Assembly: GCF_001598055.1 (NCBI RefSeq)
Contig: NZ_CP014845.1
Coordinates: 2,356,001 to 2,420,000, forward strand
Length of the DNA: 64,000 bases
Source of the DNA: Cupriavidus nantongensis
Lineage (GTDB): Bacteria; Pseudomonadota; Gammaproteobacteria; Burkholderiales; Burkholderiaceae
Direction of reading: 5' to 3'
How positions within the stretch are numbered: position 1 is the first letter of the stretch; every line of letters begins with the position of its first letter. Positions 42,006-51,572 of this stretch are shown here, one piece after another. The position numbers were made by a program, and so were the translations under genes. Below the pieces are notes generated by a model. It was not told the DNA's origin. It ran no database searches and saw only the letters and a program-made list of their open reading frames with translations.

Positions 42006-42356
42006 CTACGCCGTCATTTTCAGGCACTGCTCCATGCAGACGGCGCAGGCGCGCGCGCATTCCTGGCAGTGCTCGGCATCATGGCGCTCGCATTCCTCCT
42101 TGCACCACTTGCAGACCTCGGCGCAGTCCTCGCACACCAGCGGCGCGAATTCGCTGTTGCGCAGCATATAGGACGCGGCGAGCTGGGCGATGCCGGCGCA
42201 ATCCATGTCCAGCGCAATGCAGCGCGCCATCTTGCGCACGTCCTGTTCTTCCAGGCAGGCGGCCGCGCACTTGAGGGCGGCCGCCGCCGCGGCATTGCAG
42301 GCGGCAATGCAGTCGGCGTAGCGGGCGGCGTTTTCCTGCACGGTGGGTCGGATCAT
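42006..42356 (-). CDS. four-helix-bundle copper-storage-like protein (Csp/DUF326)
   Basis: Cysteine-rich helical protein (116 aa) with 16 Cys residues spaced along helices (ADCIAACNAA, LKCAAACLEE, VCEDCAEVCKWCKEECERH, CQECARACAVCMEQC). This matches the DUF326 family that includes Csp1/Csp3, which store many Cu(I) ions inside a four-helix bundle. The start at 42356 (MIRPTVQENAARYADCI) follows AAGGAGGACG. There is no signal peptide, so a cytosolic Csp3-like copper buffer is likely. No copper efflux or sensor gene adjoins. Confidence 0.82.
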   Translation of the reverse strand: MIRPTVQENAARYADCIAACNAAAAAALKCAAACLEEQDVRKMARCIALDMDCAGIAQLAASYMLRNSEFAPLVCEDCAEVCKWCKEECERHDAEHCQECARACAVCMEQCLKMTA

Positions 42357-42643
42357 GGAACGTCCTCCTTCGGGGGTAGGTGGATGGAACCGGCATGCCC
42401 GCGGTGCGGCAAGCGGCGCATCCGCGCGCGCACGGGGCATCGTTATCCACAATAGCAGGCGCTGCCGCTTCCTGTCGGCCCGGTACTTGCTGCGCCGCGC
42501 TGGTTACAATGCCGTGTAGGCGCGGCAGGCAGGCGCCGGCCCGCAGGCAGCGCGGCCGTCACCTGCGCCACGGTCCGGGCACCACCGGCCCGCATTGCGC
42601 ATCTAACAGGCACGGCACCGGCCCGAGCGGCCGGCCGCTGCAA

Positions 42644-42657
42644 ACACACACACACAC
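42644..42657 (+). repeat. (AC)7 dinucleotide repeat in a 5' leader
   Basis: Seven AC units, 26 bases before the start codon of the zinc-ribbon protein gene and just upstream of its ribosome-binding site. Confidence 0.9.
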
Positions 42658-42683
42658 CGGCAGCACGGGGAAGGAAGGACATC

Positions 42684-43058
42684 ATGGGCGAGGCAAAACG
42701 GCGGGGTACTCCCGAGGAGCGTGCGGCACAGGCACGCGCAAAGATCGAGGCCTTGCGCCCCGCCCAGCTGGTGTGCGGGCACTGCAAGACCGCATTTGCG
42801 CAGTTCGACGCGCTCGACGTGCCGGGCCTGCCCGGCATCGACGCGGTGTTCGGCGGCGAATGCCCCAACTGCGGCAACGACGTGGTGGTGTTCAAGGGCG
42901 CGCCCGAAGCCGTGGCCCAGGCCATGATCGCCTGGGAAAAGATGCTGGGCGCCGACGCCCAGCTGGGCTACCAGTCGAGCGACGGCCGCCACGTGCCGTT
43001 CGAGCCCGAGGGCGCTGCCGGCGCGGTGCCGGACAAGCCCGCGGGCACGCTTCACTGA
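42684..43058 (+). CDS. small zinc-ribbon-like hypothetical protein
   Basis: 124-residue cytosolic protein (MGEAKRRGTPEERAAQARAK). Two CxxC pairs (CGHC near residue 32 and CPNC near residue 60) would form a zinc ribbon; the basic N-terminus could touch nucleic acid. The opening MGEAKRR occurs in several small proteobacterial proteins of unknown role. A good ribosome-binding site (AAGGAAGGA) precedes it. Its stop overlaps the 3' end of the convergent diguanylate cyclase gene by seven bases. I cannot assign a function. Confidence 0.72.
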   Translation: MGEAKRRGTPEERAAQARAKIEALRPAQLVCGHCKTAFAQFDALDVPGLPGIDAVFGGECPNCGNDVVVFKGAPEAVAQAMIAWEKMLGADAQLGYQSSDGRHVPFEPEGAAGAVPDKPAGTLH

Positions 43059-45067
43059 GCCGCGGGCGGGCCCGCGCGCTGCGGGCTGGGTTCGCCGGCC
43101 AGTTCAGGCGGGCCGATCTCGTAGCGGCCGCGGCCCGCGCCCTTGGCGCGGTATAGCAGCACGTCGGCAAGCCGCATCAGCTCGTGGTCCTGCGCCGGGC
43201 CGCCGCGGTACAGCGCCACGCCGATGCTGACATCGACGTCGGCGCGCACGCCCTCGAAGCTGAACGGCACGTCCATCGCCTGCAGGATCGCTTGCGCGAC
43301 CCGGCGCGCGGCGGCGGGCTGCGGCAGGTCTTCGAGCACCACGGCGAATTCGTCGCCGCCCAGCCGGGCCACGGTATCGCTGTCGCGCACGCAGCGGCGC
43401 ACGCGCTGGGCAAAGTCCTGCAGCAGCAGGTCGCCGGCGGCGTGGCCGTGGATATCGTTGACTGCCTTGAAGCGGTCCATGTCGAGATACAGCAGCGCCA
43501 TCAGCGTGCCATGCTCGCGGCTGCGCGCCATCGCCGCGTGCAGCCGGCCCTCGAAGGCGCTGCGGTTGAGCAGCTGCGTCAGGTGGTCGGTGCGCGACAT
43601 GCGCGCCAGGCGCTGGGTCTCGAGCTTGCGCTGGGTGATGTCCTGCACGTGGACATGCACGCCCACCACTTCGCTGCCGTCGGCGCTCCATTCCGGGCGC
43701 AGGCTGGTTTCCATGCAGTGGTAGACGGGGACCTCGTCCTCGGTTTCGAAGGTCACCGCGCTGCCGGCCAGCGCGCGTTCCAGGAACGGCCGCACGTGCG
43801 CGAAGCGGGCCTCGCCCAGCACCTCGCGCATGGGCTTGCCGCGCAGCTCTTCCGGCTTCAGGCCGAACACCCGCTCATAGGCCAGGTTGTTGAACACATA
43901 GCGCGCGTCGGTATCGACAAAGGCCAGCAGCGACGGCAGCGTGTCGGTCACCGCGCGCAGCCGCCGCTCGCTGCGGTCCAGCGCCTGGCGGCGCTCGCGC
44001 ACGTCGCGCATCAGCTTGATGAAGGCGCGCGTCAGGTCGCCGATCTCGTCGCGCTGCTGGCGCGTGGGCAGCCGCTCGAACGCGGACAGGTCGTTGGCGC
44101 TGGCCAGCACCACCCGGTGCAGGCGCGACAGCGGCGTCAGCTGGCGCCGCACCGCCAGCCAGATCAGCAGCGCCACCCCGGCCATCGCCACCCCCGCCAT
44201 GCCGAGGAAGCGCTGCTGCATCTGCCGCAGCGGGGCGTAGGCCTCGCGCGCCGGCAGCAGCGCCACCAGTTCCCAGCCGGTGGTCGACATCAGGTGGCGC
44301 GCAATTACCGGCCGCGCCGGCGTCAGGAATTCCAGCGGTGCGGGGCTGTCGTCCTCGCCGCAGGTGTCGCCCACGGGCCGGGCCGGCTGGCGGGCCTGGG
44401 CCGGATCGGGATGACGTACGTAGACCGGCTCGCGCCCGGCGGATACCAGGCAGTAGTAGCCGGTGGTGCCGAGCCGGTTGTGCAGGATGTCGACCAGGAA
44501 GTTGGCGCTGGACAGGTCCAGCCATCCGCCCACCAGGCCCAGGAAGCTGCGCTGCGGCGACAGCACCGGCACCGCCACCAGCACGCCCATCTGGCCGCTG
44601 GTGCGCGAGCGGATCGGCGGCGATACCACCGGAGCCAGCGTGCGCGCGGCCTCGCGGAAATAATCGCGGTCGCGCACTTCGGCGCCGGCGCCCTGGTCGC
44701 TGAGGACATTGCCGTGCTGGTCGGCAACCAGCAGCGCATTGAACGCCGCCGGCACCGGGACCGCGGCGGACAGCGCCTGCAGCGCGCGCTGCCGCGCCGC
44801 GGCGGCGTGCGCGCCGTGCGCCTGCGCCATCAGGCCGCCGAGCTGGTCGGCCTGGTGCGACAGCAGCTGGATACGGTCGTTCATGGCCGTGTCGAGCTGG
44901 TTGGCGGTCAGCTTGACCACGGAATCCTGCTGGCCCTCGAGCGCATCGTGCAGATCACTGTGCGCGTCATACAGGGCGATCAGCACGATGCCGGTGCCGA
45001 ACACCGCGGCCAGCACGGTGGTGATGATCGCGATGCGCGCTTTCAGCGTGGGCGTGTAAACGGGCAT
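43052..45067 (-). CDS. membrane diguanylate cyclase (Cache-HAMP-PAS-GGDEF)
   Basis: Predicted c-di-GMP synthase (671 aa). The start at 45067 (MPVYTPTLKARIAIITTVLA) begins a membrane segment, then a periplasmic Cache-like sensor (about residues 45-275), a second membrane segment (VAMAGVALLIWLAVRRQL), a HAMP region, a PAS domain (about 330-450) and the GGDEF domain with intact GGDEF at 570-574. An RxxD inhibitory site (RDSD) lies five residues before GGDEF, so product feedback is expected. The extracellular ligand is unknown. It is divergent from the GGDEF-EAL gene, so the two may be balanced against each other. Confidence 0.9.
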   Translation of the reverse strand: MPVYTPTLKARIAIITTVLAAVFGTGIVLIALYDAHSDLHDALEGQQDSVVKLTANQLDTAMNDRIQLLSHQADQLGGLMAQAHGAHAAAARQRALQALSAAVPVPAAFNALLVADQHGNVLSDQGAGAEVRDRDYFREAARTLAPVVSPPIRSRTSGQMGVLVAVPVLSPQRSFLGLVGGWLDLSSANFLVDILHNRLGTTGYYCLVSAGREPVYVRHPDPAQARQPARPVGDTCGEDDSPAPLEFLTPARPVIARHLMSTTGWELVALLPAREAYAPLRQMQQRFLGMAGVAMAGVALLIWLAVRRQLTPLSRLHRVVLASANDLSAFERLPTRQQRDEIGDLTRAFIKLMRDVRERRQALDRSERRLRAVTDTLPSLLAFVDTDARYVFNNLAYERVFGLKPEELRGKPMREVLGEARFAHVRPFLERALAGSAVTFETEDEVPVYHCMETSLRPEWSADGSEVVGVHVHVQDITQRKLETQRLARMSRTDHLTQLLNRSAFEGRLHAAMARSREHGTLMALLYLDMDRFKAVNDIHGHAAGDLLLQDFAQRVRRCVRDSDTVARLGGDEFAVVLEDLPQPAAARRVAQAILQAMDVPFSFEGVRADVDVSIGVALYRGGPAQDHELMRLADVLLYRAKGAGRGRYEIGPPELAGEPSPQRAGPPAAQ

Positions 45068-45324
45068 ATCGGCAGTGGGGGCGCAAGGGCAGCGGGGAGG
45101 AGCGCAGGCTTGTCGCAAACTGCAGGTCGCGTCTCGGGTAGAACCCTACCATAGCCCCGCCCGGCGGGGCATCCGGCATTTCCCCGCAGCCGTTGTCATG
45201 CCGCGGCGGGGCTGTGCGCGCTGCCGGCGCCACGGTATAGTCCCCCGCTAAGGCGAAGGCCGGCCGCGTGGCGGCATGCCTGCGCAGGGGCGGCGCCCCT
45301 GCCGCATGCCGGAACCCACCGACC

Positions 45325-48300
45325 ATGAGACTGACTTCGCTTTCCCCCGCCCTGTTGTCAATGCTGGTCGCGGCCGGCGGCGCGCTGCTGACGGCGGGGG
45401 CATGGCTGCAGGCCGACCGGCTCGAGCGCCGCGCCGCGCAGCAGCACTTCGACGCGCTGCTGGCCCAGGCCGGCACCGCGTTGCGCGAACGCATGCTGGA
45501 GAACGAACGGCTGCTGCGCGGCGTGGCCGCGGTGATGACGGCCAATCCCCGCAGCTCGCGCGCGCAATGGCGCAACTACCTCTATACCGCGCAGCGCGAC
45601 GACCTGCCGGCCGGCACCCAGGCCATCGGCTACGCGCCGCTCGCCACGCCGCAGCAGGTGCCGCAACTGGTGCAGGCCGCCCGCGCCGATGGCCTTGCCG
45701 ATTTCACTATCCATCCCGCCGGCGCGCGCGCGCTGTACGCGCCCATCCTCTACATCGATCCGCTGGACGGGCGCAGCATGCGTGTCGCGGGTTTCGACAT
45801 GCTGTCCGAGCCCACCCGCCGCGCCGCGCTCGAAGCCGCCCGCGACAGCGGCGAGCCGCGCCTGAGCGCCGGCCTGGATCCGATCGGCGAGGCCGAAGCC
45901 GAGGCCGTGGCGCGCCAGCGCGGCGCGCTGGTGTTCCTGCCGGTCTATGGCGGCGGTGCCCCGCTCGGCACGGTGGCGCAGCGGCGCGAGGCCGTGCTGG
46001 GCTACGTCTATCTGTCGTTGCGGCTGGGCGACCTGATGCGCGCGATCGGGGCCTCGGCGTCGAACGAACTCGAGCTGTCGCTGCACGAGGGCGGGCCCGC
46101 CGCCCCCGGCGCGCTGCTGTCGGGCGGCCCCACCGAAGGCGAGGTGCGCGAAGACGGCAGCGCGCCGCTGCTGCACGGCGAGCGCCAGTTCCACTACGGT
46201 GGCGGCAGCTGGACGCTGCGCGCCGCCACCCGTCCCGCCTTCGAGGCCGCGCATGGGCCGCGGCCAAACTTTCTGGTCCCGGCCGCGGGGGCGCTGGCGA
46301 CGCTGCTGCTGGCCTGGCTGACTTATGCGCTGGCGCGCCAGGGCCGCGCCGCGCGGCAGCGCGAGGCGCGCGCCGTGCATGCCTGGGAAGACGACAGCGC
46401 CATGCTGCAGGCCTGCCTGGCGCAGTCCGCCGACGGCTTCGTCGTGACCGATGCGCACGGCGTGGTGGTGCGCGCCAGCGAGCGCGCCGGGCAATTGCTG
46501 GGCGCCGAGGCCACGCGCCTGGCCGGACGCAGCCTGGACGCGCTGCTTCCCGGCGCCGCCGGCGTGGTGCCCGCCGACGCCGCGGCGGGTTCCGCGATCC
46601 ACCGCGAACTGGCGGGCGTGCGTGCCGACGGCGGCCGCTTTGCGCTGCGCGTCAGCGTCGCGCCCCTGCCCGCCGGCGACGGCACCGCGCCGCACCGGCT
46701 GTGGGCGGTCACCGACCTGGCGCCCGAGCGGCGCGCGCAGGATGCCGCGGCGGTGCAGGCGGCACGCTATGCCGGACTGCTCGACCACGCCGCCTTCTGC
46801 GTCATCACCTTCGACGAGCACGGCCAGATCACCGGCATCAACCCGGCCGGCGAGCGCATGCTCTGGTACAGCAGCGCCGAGCTGGTCGGCCACATGCCCA
46901 TGACCGGCCTGCATGTCGCCACGGAACTGGCCGACCACGCGCGCGCGCTCAGCGCCGAGCTGGGCGCGCCGGTGCCGCCGGGCCTGCCCGCGCTGCTGGC
47001 CAAGCCGCGGCTGGGGCTGACCGATGAACGCGAATGGACCTGGGTGCGCAAGGGCGGCTCGCGCATGCCGGTGCGGCTGGCGGTGTCGGCGTTGCCGATG
47101 GCCGCGTTACCGGTGAATTCAACTGCCGCACAGCCGCCGGGCTACCAAGCGATCGGCTATGACCTGACCGAGCGCCTGCGCGTGGACGAGTACATCCGCC
47201 AACTGGCGCTGCACGACCCGCTGACCGGCCTGCCCAACCGCGCCGAACTGAGCGAGCGCGCCCAGGCTTTGCTGTTGCACGCGCGCACCCGCGGCGAGCG
47301 CGTGGCGCTGCTGCTGATTGACCTGGACCACTTCAAGCGCATCAACGATTCTCTCGGCCACCCGGTGGGCGACGACGTGCTGCGCACCATGGCCGACCGC
47401 ATCAAGGGCACGGTGCGCCAGGGCGACCTGGTGGCGCGCATGGGCGGCGACGAGTTTGGCGTGGTGCTGGGCGGCCTGCGCCACGACAGCGAGGCCGAGC
47501 TGATTGCCGCCAAGATCCAGGCGCGCATCAATGAAGAGCTGGTGGCCGGCGGCCAGCGGCTGCGCGTGACGCCGTCGATCGGCATGGCGGTGTTCCCCGA
47601 CGATGGCGACACGCTGACCGAACTGCTCAAGTCCGCCGACTCCGCCGTCTACGCCGCCAAGCAGGGCGGGCGCGCGCGCCTGTGCCGCTTTGCCAGCGCC
47701 ATGGCCGAGGCCTCGCTGGCGCGCTTCACCATCGAAGGGCTGCTGCGGCGCGCGCTGGCCGCCAACGAATTCCGGCTGCGCTACCAGCCGATCGTGGATA
47801 CCGCCACGCTAACCATCCCCGCGGTCGAGGCGCTGATCACCTGGGAGACCGCCGAGCGCGGCGTGATGCAGCCGGCCGAGTTCATCCCCATTGCCGAGCA
47901 GAGCGGGCTGGTGGTGCCGCTGGGCGAATGGGCGCTGGCCACCGCCTGCCGCGAGATCCAGGCCTTGCGCGAAGAACTGGGCCGCGAGCTCGAGGTCGCG
48001 GTCAATATCTCGCCGCTGCAGCTGCGCCAGGCGGACTTCCCCGACACCGTGGCGCGCTGCCTGCAGCAGGCCGGCCTGCCGCCGCAAGGGCTGGTGATCG
48101 AGGTCACCGAGGGCCTCCTGGTCGATGGCGGCGAGACCACCATCGAGACCTTCCGCCGCCTGCGCGAACTGGGCGTGGGGTTGTCGATCGACGACTTCGG
48201 CACCGGCTATTCCGGGCTCAATTACCTGACCCGCTTGCCGATCAGCCGGCTCAAGATCGACAAGTCCTTCGTCGACGGCGTGGCCACGCCGGGCCACGAC

Positions 48301-48537
48301 CAGGCCGTGGCCGCGGCGATCATCGCGCTGGGCCACCAGCTGCATCTCAAGGTGATCGCCGAGGGGGTGGAAACCGCGGCGCAGTTTGCCTTCCTGCGCG
48401 CGCAGGGATGCGACGGGCTGCAGGGCTTCCTGTTCAGCCAGGGCGTGCCGCAGCAGGCGCTGCGCGAGGTGCTGCGCAAGCCGCTGACGGTGCCGGACAC
48501 GGACGTTTCCATCGCCTCCACGCCGCAGCAGGCCTGA
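45325..48537 (+). CDS. CHASE-PAS-GGDEF-EAL c-di-GMP protein
   Basis: Large membrane protein (1070 aa). The start at 45325 (MRLTSLSPALLSMLVAAGGA) gives a membrane segment, a periplasmic CHASE domain (RMLENERLLRGVAAVMTANP near residue 55), a second membrane segment near residue 315, two PAS-like domains and then GGDEF (707-711, intact, with RQGD inhibitory site upstream). The EAL domain follows, with E-A-L at 835-837, LRYQPIVD, DDFGTGYSGLNYL, KIDKSFVDG and IAEGVETAAQ, all key phosphodiesterase residues. Both activities look possible; which dominates cannot be read from sequence. A TATAGT element (45236-45241) may be its -10 box. Confidence 0.92.
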   Translation: MRLTSLSPALLSMLVAAGGALLTAGAWLQADRLERRAAQQHFDALLAQAGTALRERMLENERLLRGVAAVMTANPRSSRAQWRNYLYTAQRDDLPAGTQAIGYAPLATPQQVPQLVQAARADGLADFTIHPAGARALYAPILYIDPLDGRSMRVAGFDMLSEPTRRAALEAARDSGEPRLSAGLDPIGEAEAEAVARQRGALVFLPVYGGGAPLGTVAQRREAVLGYVYLSLRLGDLMRAIGASASNELELSLHEGGPAAPGALLSGGPTEGEVREDGSAPLLHGERQFHYGGGSWTLRAATRPAFEAAHGPRPNFLVPAAGALATLLLAWLTYALARQGRAARQREARAVHAWEDDSAMLQACLAQSADGFVVTDAHGVVVRASERAGQLLGAEATRLAGRSLDALLPGAAGVVPADAAAGSAIHRELAGVRADGGRFALRVSVAPLPAGDGTAPHRLWAVTDLAPERRAQDAAAVQAARYAGLLDHAAFCVITFDEHGQITGINPAGERMLWYSSAELVGHMPMTGLHVATELADHARALSAELGAPVPPGLPALLAKPRLGLTDEREWTWVRKGGSRMPVRLAVSALPMAALPVNSTAAQPPGYQAIGYDLTERLRVDEYIRQLALHDPLTGLPNRAELSERAQALLLHARTRGERVALLLIDLDHFKRINDSLGHPVGDDVLRTMADRIKGTVRQGDLVARMGGDEFGVVLGGLRHDSEAELIAAKIQARINEELVAGGQRLRVTPSIGMAVFPDDGDTLTELLKSADSAVYAAKQGGRARLCRFASAMAEASLARFTIEGLLRRALAANEFRLRYQPIVDTATLTIPAVEALITWETAERGVMQPAEFIPIAEQSGLVVPLGEWALATACREIQALREELGRELEVAVNISPLQLRQADFPDTVARCLQQAGLPPQGLVIEVTEGLLVDGGETTIETFRRLRELGVGLSIDDFGTGYSGLNYLTRLPISRLKIDKSFVDGVATPGHDQAVAAAIIALGHQLHLKVIAEGVETAAQFAFLRAQGCDGLQGFLFSQGVPQQALREVLRKPLTVPDTDVSIASTPQQA

Positions 48538-48599
48538 CGCGCGCACCGCGCGCCGCATCCCAAATCCCCCGATACCTCCATCGAAAACCTTTGCCGAAC

Positions 48600-48615
48600 T
48601 GCCATATGGCTGGCA
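48600..48615. promoter_or_regulatory. inverted repeat upstream of phosphonate-type transporter
   Basis: TGCCA-TATGGC-TGGCA, containing the perfect palindrome GCCATATGGC, 55 bases before the ATPase gene. A candidate operator, with no direct evidence for a binding protein. Confidence 0.25.
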
Positions 48616-48669
48616 TCTGCGCTGCCTATGCTGGCGGCCGGTTCGATCGAGATGCAGGGAGATTCGGTG

Positions 48670-49764
48670 ATGCAGGCAGGCAAGCCAACGCAGGACAGAG
48701 CGTTCCTGGCCGTGGAGCAGGTCAGCAAGCGCTTTGGCAGTTTCGTCGCTCTGGATGGCGTGTCGCTGTCGGTGGGGCAGGGCGAGCTGCTGTGCCTGCT
48801 GGGCCCGTCGGGCTGCGGCAAGACCACGCTGCTGCGCATCATCGCCGGCCTGGAGCGCGAGGACGCCGGCCGCATCCACGCCGGCGCGCGCGAGCTGACC
48901 GGCCTGCCGCCGCAGGCGCGCGACTACGGCATCCTGTTCCAGTCCTACGCGCTGTTCCCCAACCTGACCGTGGCGCAGAACGTCGCCTACGGCCTGCACG
49001 GGCGCGGCATGGGACGCGCGCACCGCGACGCGCGCGTGGCCGAGATGCTCGACCTGGTCGGCCTGGCCGGCAGCGAACGCAAGTTCCCGGGGCAGCTTTC
49101 CGGCGGCCAGCAGCAGCGCGTGGCGATGGCCCGCGCGCTGGCGCCGGCGCCGTCGCTGCTGTTGCTGGATGAGCCGATGTCGGCGCTCGACGCGCGCGTG
49201 CGCGAGCACCTGCGCGCGGAACTGCGCCAGCTGCAGCGCCGCCTGAACATCACCACCGTGATGGTCACGCACGACCAGGAAGAGGCCATGACCATGGCCG
49301 ACCGCATCGCCGTGATGGATGGCGGGCGCATCGTGCAGGCGGGCACGCCCGCCGAAATCTACGAACAGCCGGCGTCGGCCTTTGTCGCCGGCTTTGTCGG
49401 CCAGGCCAACTGGCTGCCCGGGCACAGCGTGCCGGCCGGGCGCTTCACCATCGGCGAAGGCAGCCAGGCGGTCGAGTTGCAGGTCGACGCGCCGCCGCCG
49501 CTGGCGGGCGCCGGCCGGCTGTGCTGCCGGCCCGAGGCCGTGCGGCTGGACCCGGATCCCGCCGAGCCCAACCGCCTGCTGGCGCGCGTAGTCGACCAGA
49601 CCTACCTGGGCAACCGTTACCGGCTGGCGCTGGAAGCCGATCGCCTGCCCGGTCTGACGCTGTTTGCCGACGTGGCGCGCGAGGCCCGGCACCGGCTGCC
49701 GGAGCCGGGCGGCCACAAATTCTGGATTGCCTTGCCGGCGCCGGCGCTGCGGGTGTTCGCATGA
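48670..49764 (+). CDS. phnT: 2-aminoethylphosphonate-type ABC transporter ATP-binding protein
   Basis: ATPase (364 aa) of the CUT1/Fe3+-spermidine class. The start at 48670 (MQAGKPTQDRAFLAVEQVSK) has AGGGAG eight bases upstream. Walker A GPSGCGKTT, signature LSGGQQQRVAMARALAPAP and Walker B LLLLDEPMSALDARVRE are intact, and a C-terminal TOBE-like regulatory domain follows (about 250-364). Gene order ATPase, fused permease, binding protein and the close PhnS2-like receptor point to 2-aminoethylphosphonate; iron or polyamine cannot be excluded from this subunit alone. Confidence 0.82.
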   Translation: MQAGKPTQDRAFLAVEQVSKRFGSFVALDGVSLSVGQGELLCLLGPSGCGKTTLLRIIAGLEREDAGRIHAGARELTGLPPQARDYGILFQSYALFPNLTVAQNVAYGLHGRGMGRAHRDARVAEMLDLVGLAGSERKFPGQLSGGQQQRVAMARALAPAPSLLLLDEPMSALDARVREHLRAELRQLQRRLNITTVMVTHDQEEAMTMADRIAVMDGGRIVQAGTPAEIYEQPASAFVAGFVGQANWLPGHSVPAGRFTIGEGSQAVELQVDAPPPLAGAGRLCCRPEAVRLDPDPAEPNRLLARVVDQTYLGNRYRLALEADRLPGLTLFADVAREARHRLPEPGGHKFWIALPAPALRVFA

Positions 49765-51509
49765 CGCGCGCCGCCACCGCCGCCACCGCCGCCACCACTG
49801 TCGCACCTCCGGCTCAAGCACCGGCGTCCCGGCAGCGCGGCACCGGCCTGGCCGCGCGCCTGGCGCACGGCGCCCCCGCCGCGATGAAGTGGCTGTGGCT
49901 GGCCGGGCTTGCCGTGGGCCTGCTGCTGCCGTTGCTGGCGCTGTTCCGCCAGGCCTGGTTCGATGGCGCGAGCCAGTGGGTGCTGGGCGCGCGCATGGCG
50001 GCGCTGGTATCCGGCCCCAACTTCCTGCCGATGCTCGGGCGCAGCGTGGCGGTGTCGCTGACGGTGGTGGCGCTGGTGGTGCCGCTGGCGTTCGGCTTTG
50101 CCTATGCGCTGCAGCGCTCCTGCATCGCGCTGCGGCCGCTGTGGCGCGGCATTGCGCTGCTGCCGCTGTTCGCGCCGTCGCTGCTGCCGGCGATCGCGCT
50201 GGTCTACCTGTTCGGCAACCAGGGCATCTTCAGCGACGCCTTCGGCCCGGGTGGCATCTATGGCTTCTGGGGCATCGTGCTGGGCGAGGCCTTCTACACC
50301 TTCCCGCATGCGCTGATGGTGCTGGTGGCGACGCTGTCGCTGGCCGATGCGCGCCTCTATGAAGCGGCGCGCGCGATGGGCGCCGGCCCGTGGCGCACCT
50401 TCCGCACCGTGACGCTGCCGGGCGCGCGCCAGGGCCTGTTCGCCGCGGCCTGCCTGGTGCTGACACTGGTGATCACGGACTTCGGCGTGCCCAAGGTGGT
50501 GGGCGGCGGCTACCCCGTGCTCGCGCTCGAGGCGTACAAGGCCGTGGTGGGGCAGCAGCAGTTCGACCGCGGCGCGCTGATCGGCATGCTGCTGCTGGCG
50601 CCGGCGCTGCTGACCTTTGCCGTCGACCTGGCGCTGCAGCGGCGCCAGCGCACGCAGCTAGGCAGCCGCGCGCAGGTGTATGTGCCGGCGCCCGAGCGCG
50701 GCCGCGACAGCGCCTGCCTGCTGCTGGTGCTGGCCGTCAGCGCCGCGCTGCTGGCGGTGGTCATCACCGCGGTGGGCGCGTCGCTGGTCAAGCTGTGGCC
50801 ATACAACCTGAGCCTGACGCTGGCGCACTACGACTTCGACAACATGGACGGCGGCGGCTGGCTGGCCTACCGCAACAGCCTGAAGCTATCGGTACTGACC
50901 GCGCTGGCGGGCACCGTGGCGATCTTCCTCGGCGCCTGGCTGATGCTGCGCACGCGTGGGCCGGCCTGGCTGCATGGCGTGCTGCGCGCGGGCTTCCTGC
51001 TGCCGATGGCGGTGCCCGGCCTGGTGCTGGGGCTGGGCTACGTGTTTTTCTTCAACGCACCCGGCAATCCGCTGCACGCGCTGTACGGCACCATGGCGCT
51101 GCTGGTGCTGTGCAATGTCGCGCACTGCTACACCACCGGCCACCTGACCGCGGCCGCCGCCCTGCGCCAGCTCGACCACGAGTTCGAGGCCGCGGCGCTG
51201 TCGCTGGGCGTGGCGCCGCTGCTGACGTGCTGGCGCGTGACCGTGCCGGTGTGCCTGCCGGCGCTGCTCGACATCTTCCGCTACCTGTTCGTGTCGTCGA
51301 TGACGACGGTCTCGGCGGTGATCTTCCTGTACAGCCCCGACACCGTGCTGGCCGCGATCTCGGTGCTGAACATGGACGATGCCGGCGATACCGCGCCCGC
51401 CGCGGCGATGTCGACGCTGATCCTGCTCACCGCCGTGCTGGCCGCGCTGTTGCTGCACGCGCTCTCGGCCGGCTGGCTGCGCCGCGCGCAGCGCTGGCGC
51501 GCCGGCTGA
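49761..51509 (+). CDS. phnU: 2-aminoethylphosphonate-type ABC transporter permease (fused halves)
   Basis: Inner-membrane permease (582 aa) with two complete permease halves of about six segments each, as in ThiP/FbpB and the PhnU2-type proteins. Each half has an EAA loop (ARLYEAARAMGAGPWRTFRT near residue 200 and DHEFEAAALSLGVAPLLTCW near residue 475). It overlaps the ATPase gene by four bases (ATGA). The first about 40 residues are Ala/Thr-rich and of low complexity. Confidence 0.85.
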   Translation: MTRAATAATAATTVAPPAQAPASRQRGTGLAARLAHGAPAAMKWLWLAGLAVGLLLPLLALFRQAWFDGASQWVLGARMAALVSGPNFLPMLGRSVAVSLTVVALVVPLAFGFAYALQRSCIALRPLWRGIALLPLFAPSLLPAIALVYLFGNQGIFSDAFGPGGIYGFWGIVLGEAFYTFPHALMVLVATLSLADARLYEAARAMGAGPWRTFRTVTLPGARQGLFAAACLVLTLVITDFGVPKVVGGGYPVLALEAYKAVVGQQQFDRGALIGMLLLAPALLTFAVDLALQRRQRTQLGSRAQVYVPAPERGRDSACLLLVLAVSAALLAVVITAVGASLVKLWPYNLSLTLAHYDFDNMDGGGWLAYRNSLKLSVLTALAGTVAIFLGAWLMLRTRGPAWLHGVLRAGFLLPMAVPGLVLGLGYVFFFNAPGNPLHALYGTMALLVLCNVAHCYTTGHLTAAAALRQLDHEFEAAALSLGVAPLLTCWRVTVPVCLPALLDIFRYLFVSSMTTVSAVIFLYSPDTVLAAISVLNMDDAGDTAPAAAMSTLILLTAVLAALLLHALSAGWLRRAQRWRAG

Positions 51510-51572
51510 GCCTTCCGTTTAGTCATGCCGCTGCACTGCGCAACACACTGATCGATTCCAAAGGAGGAAACC

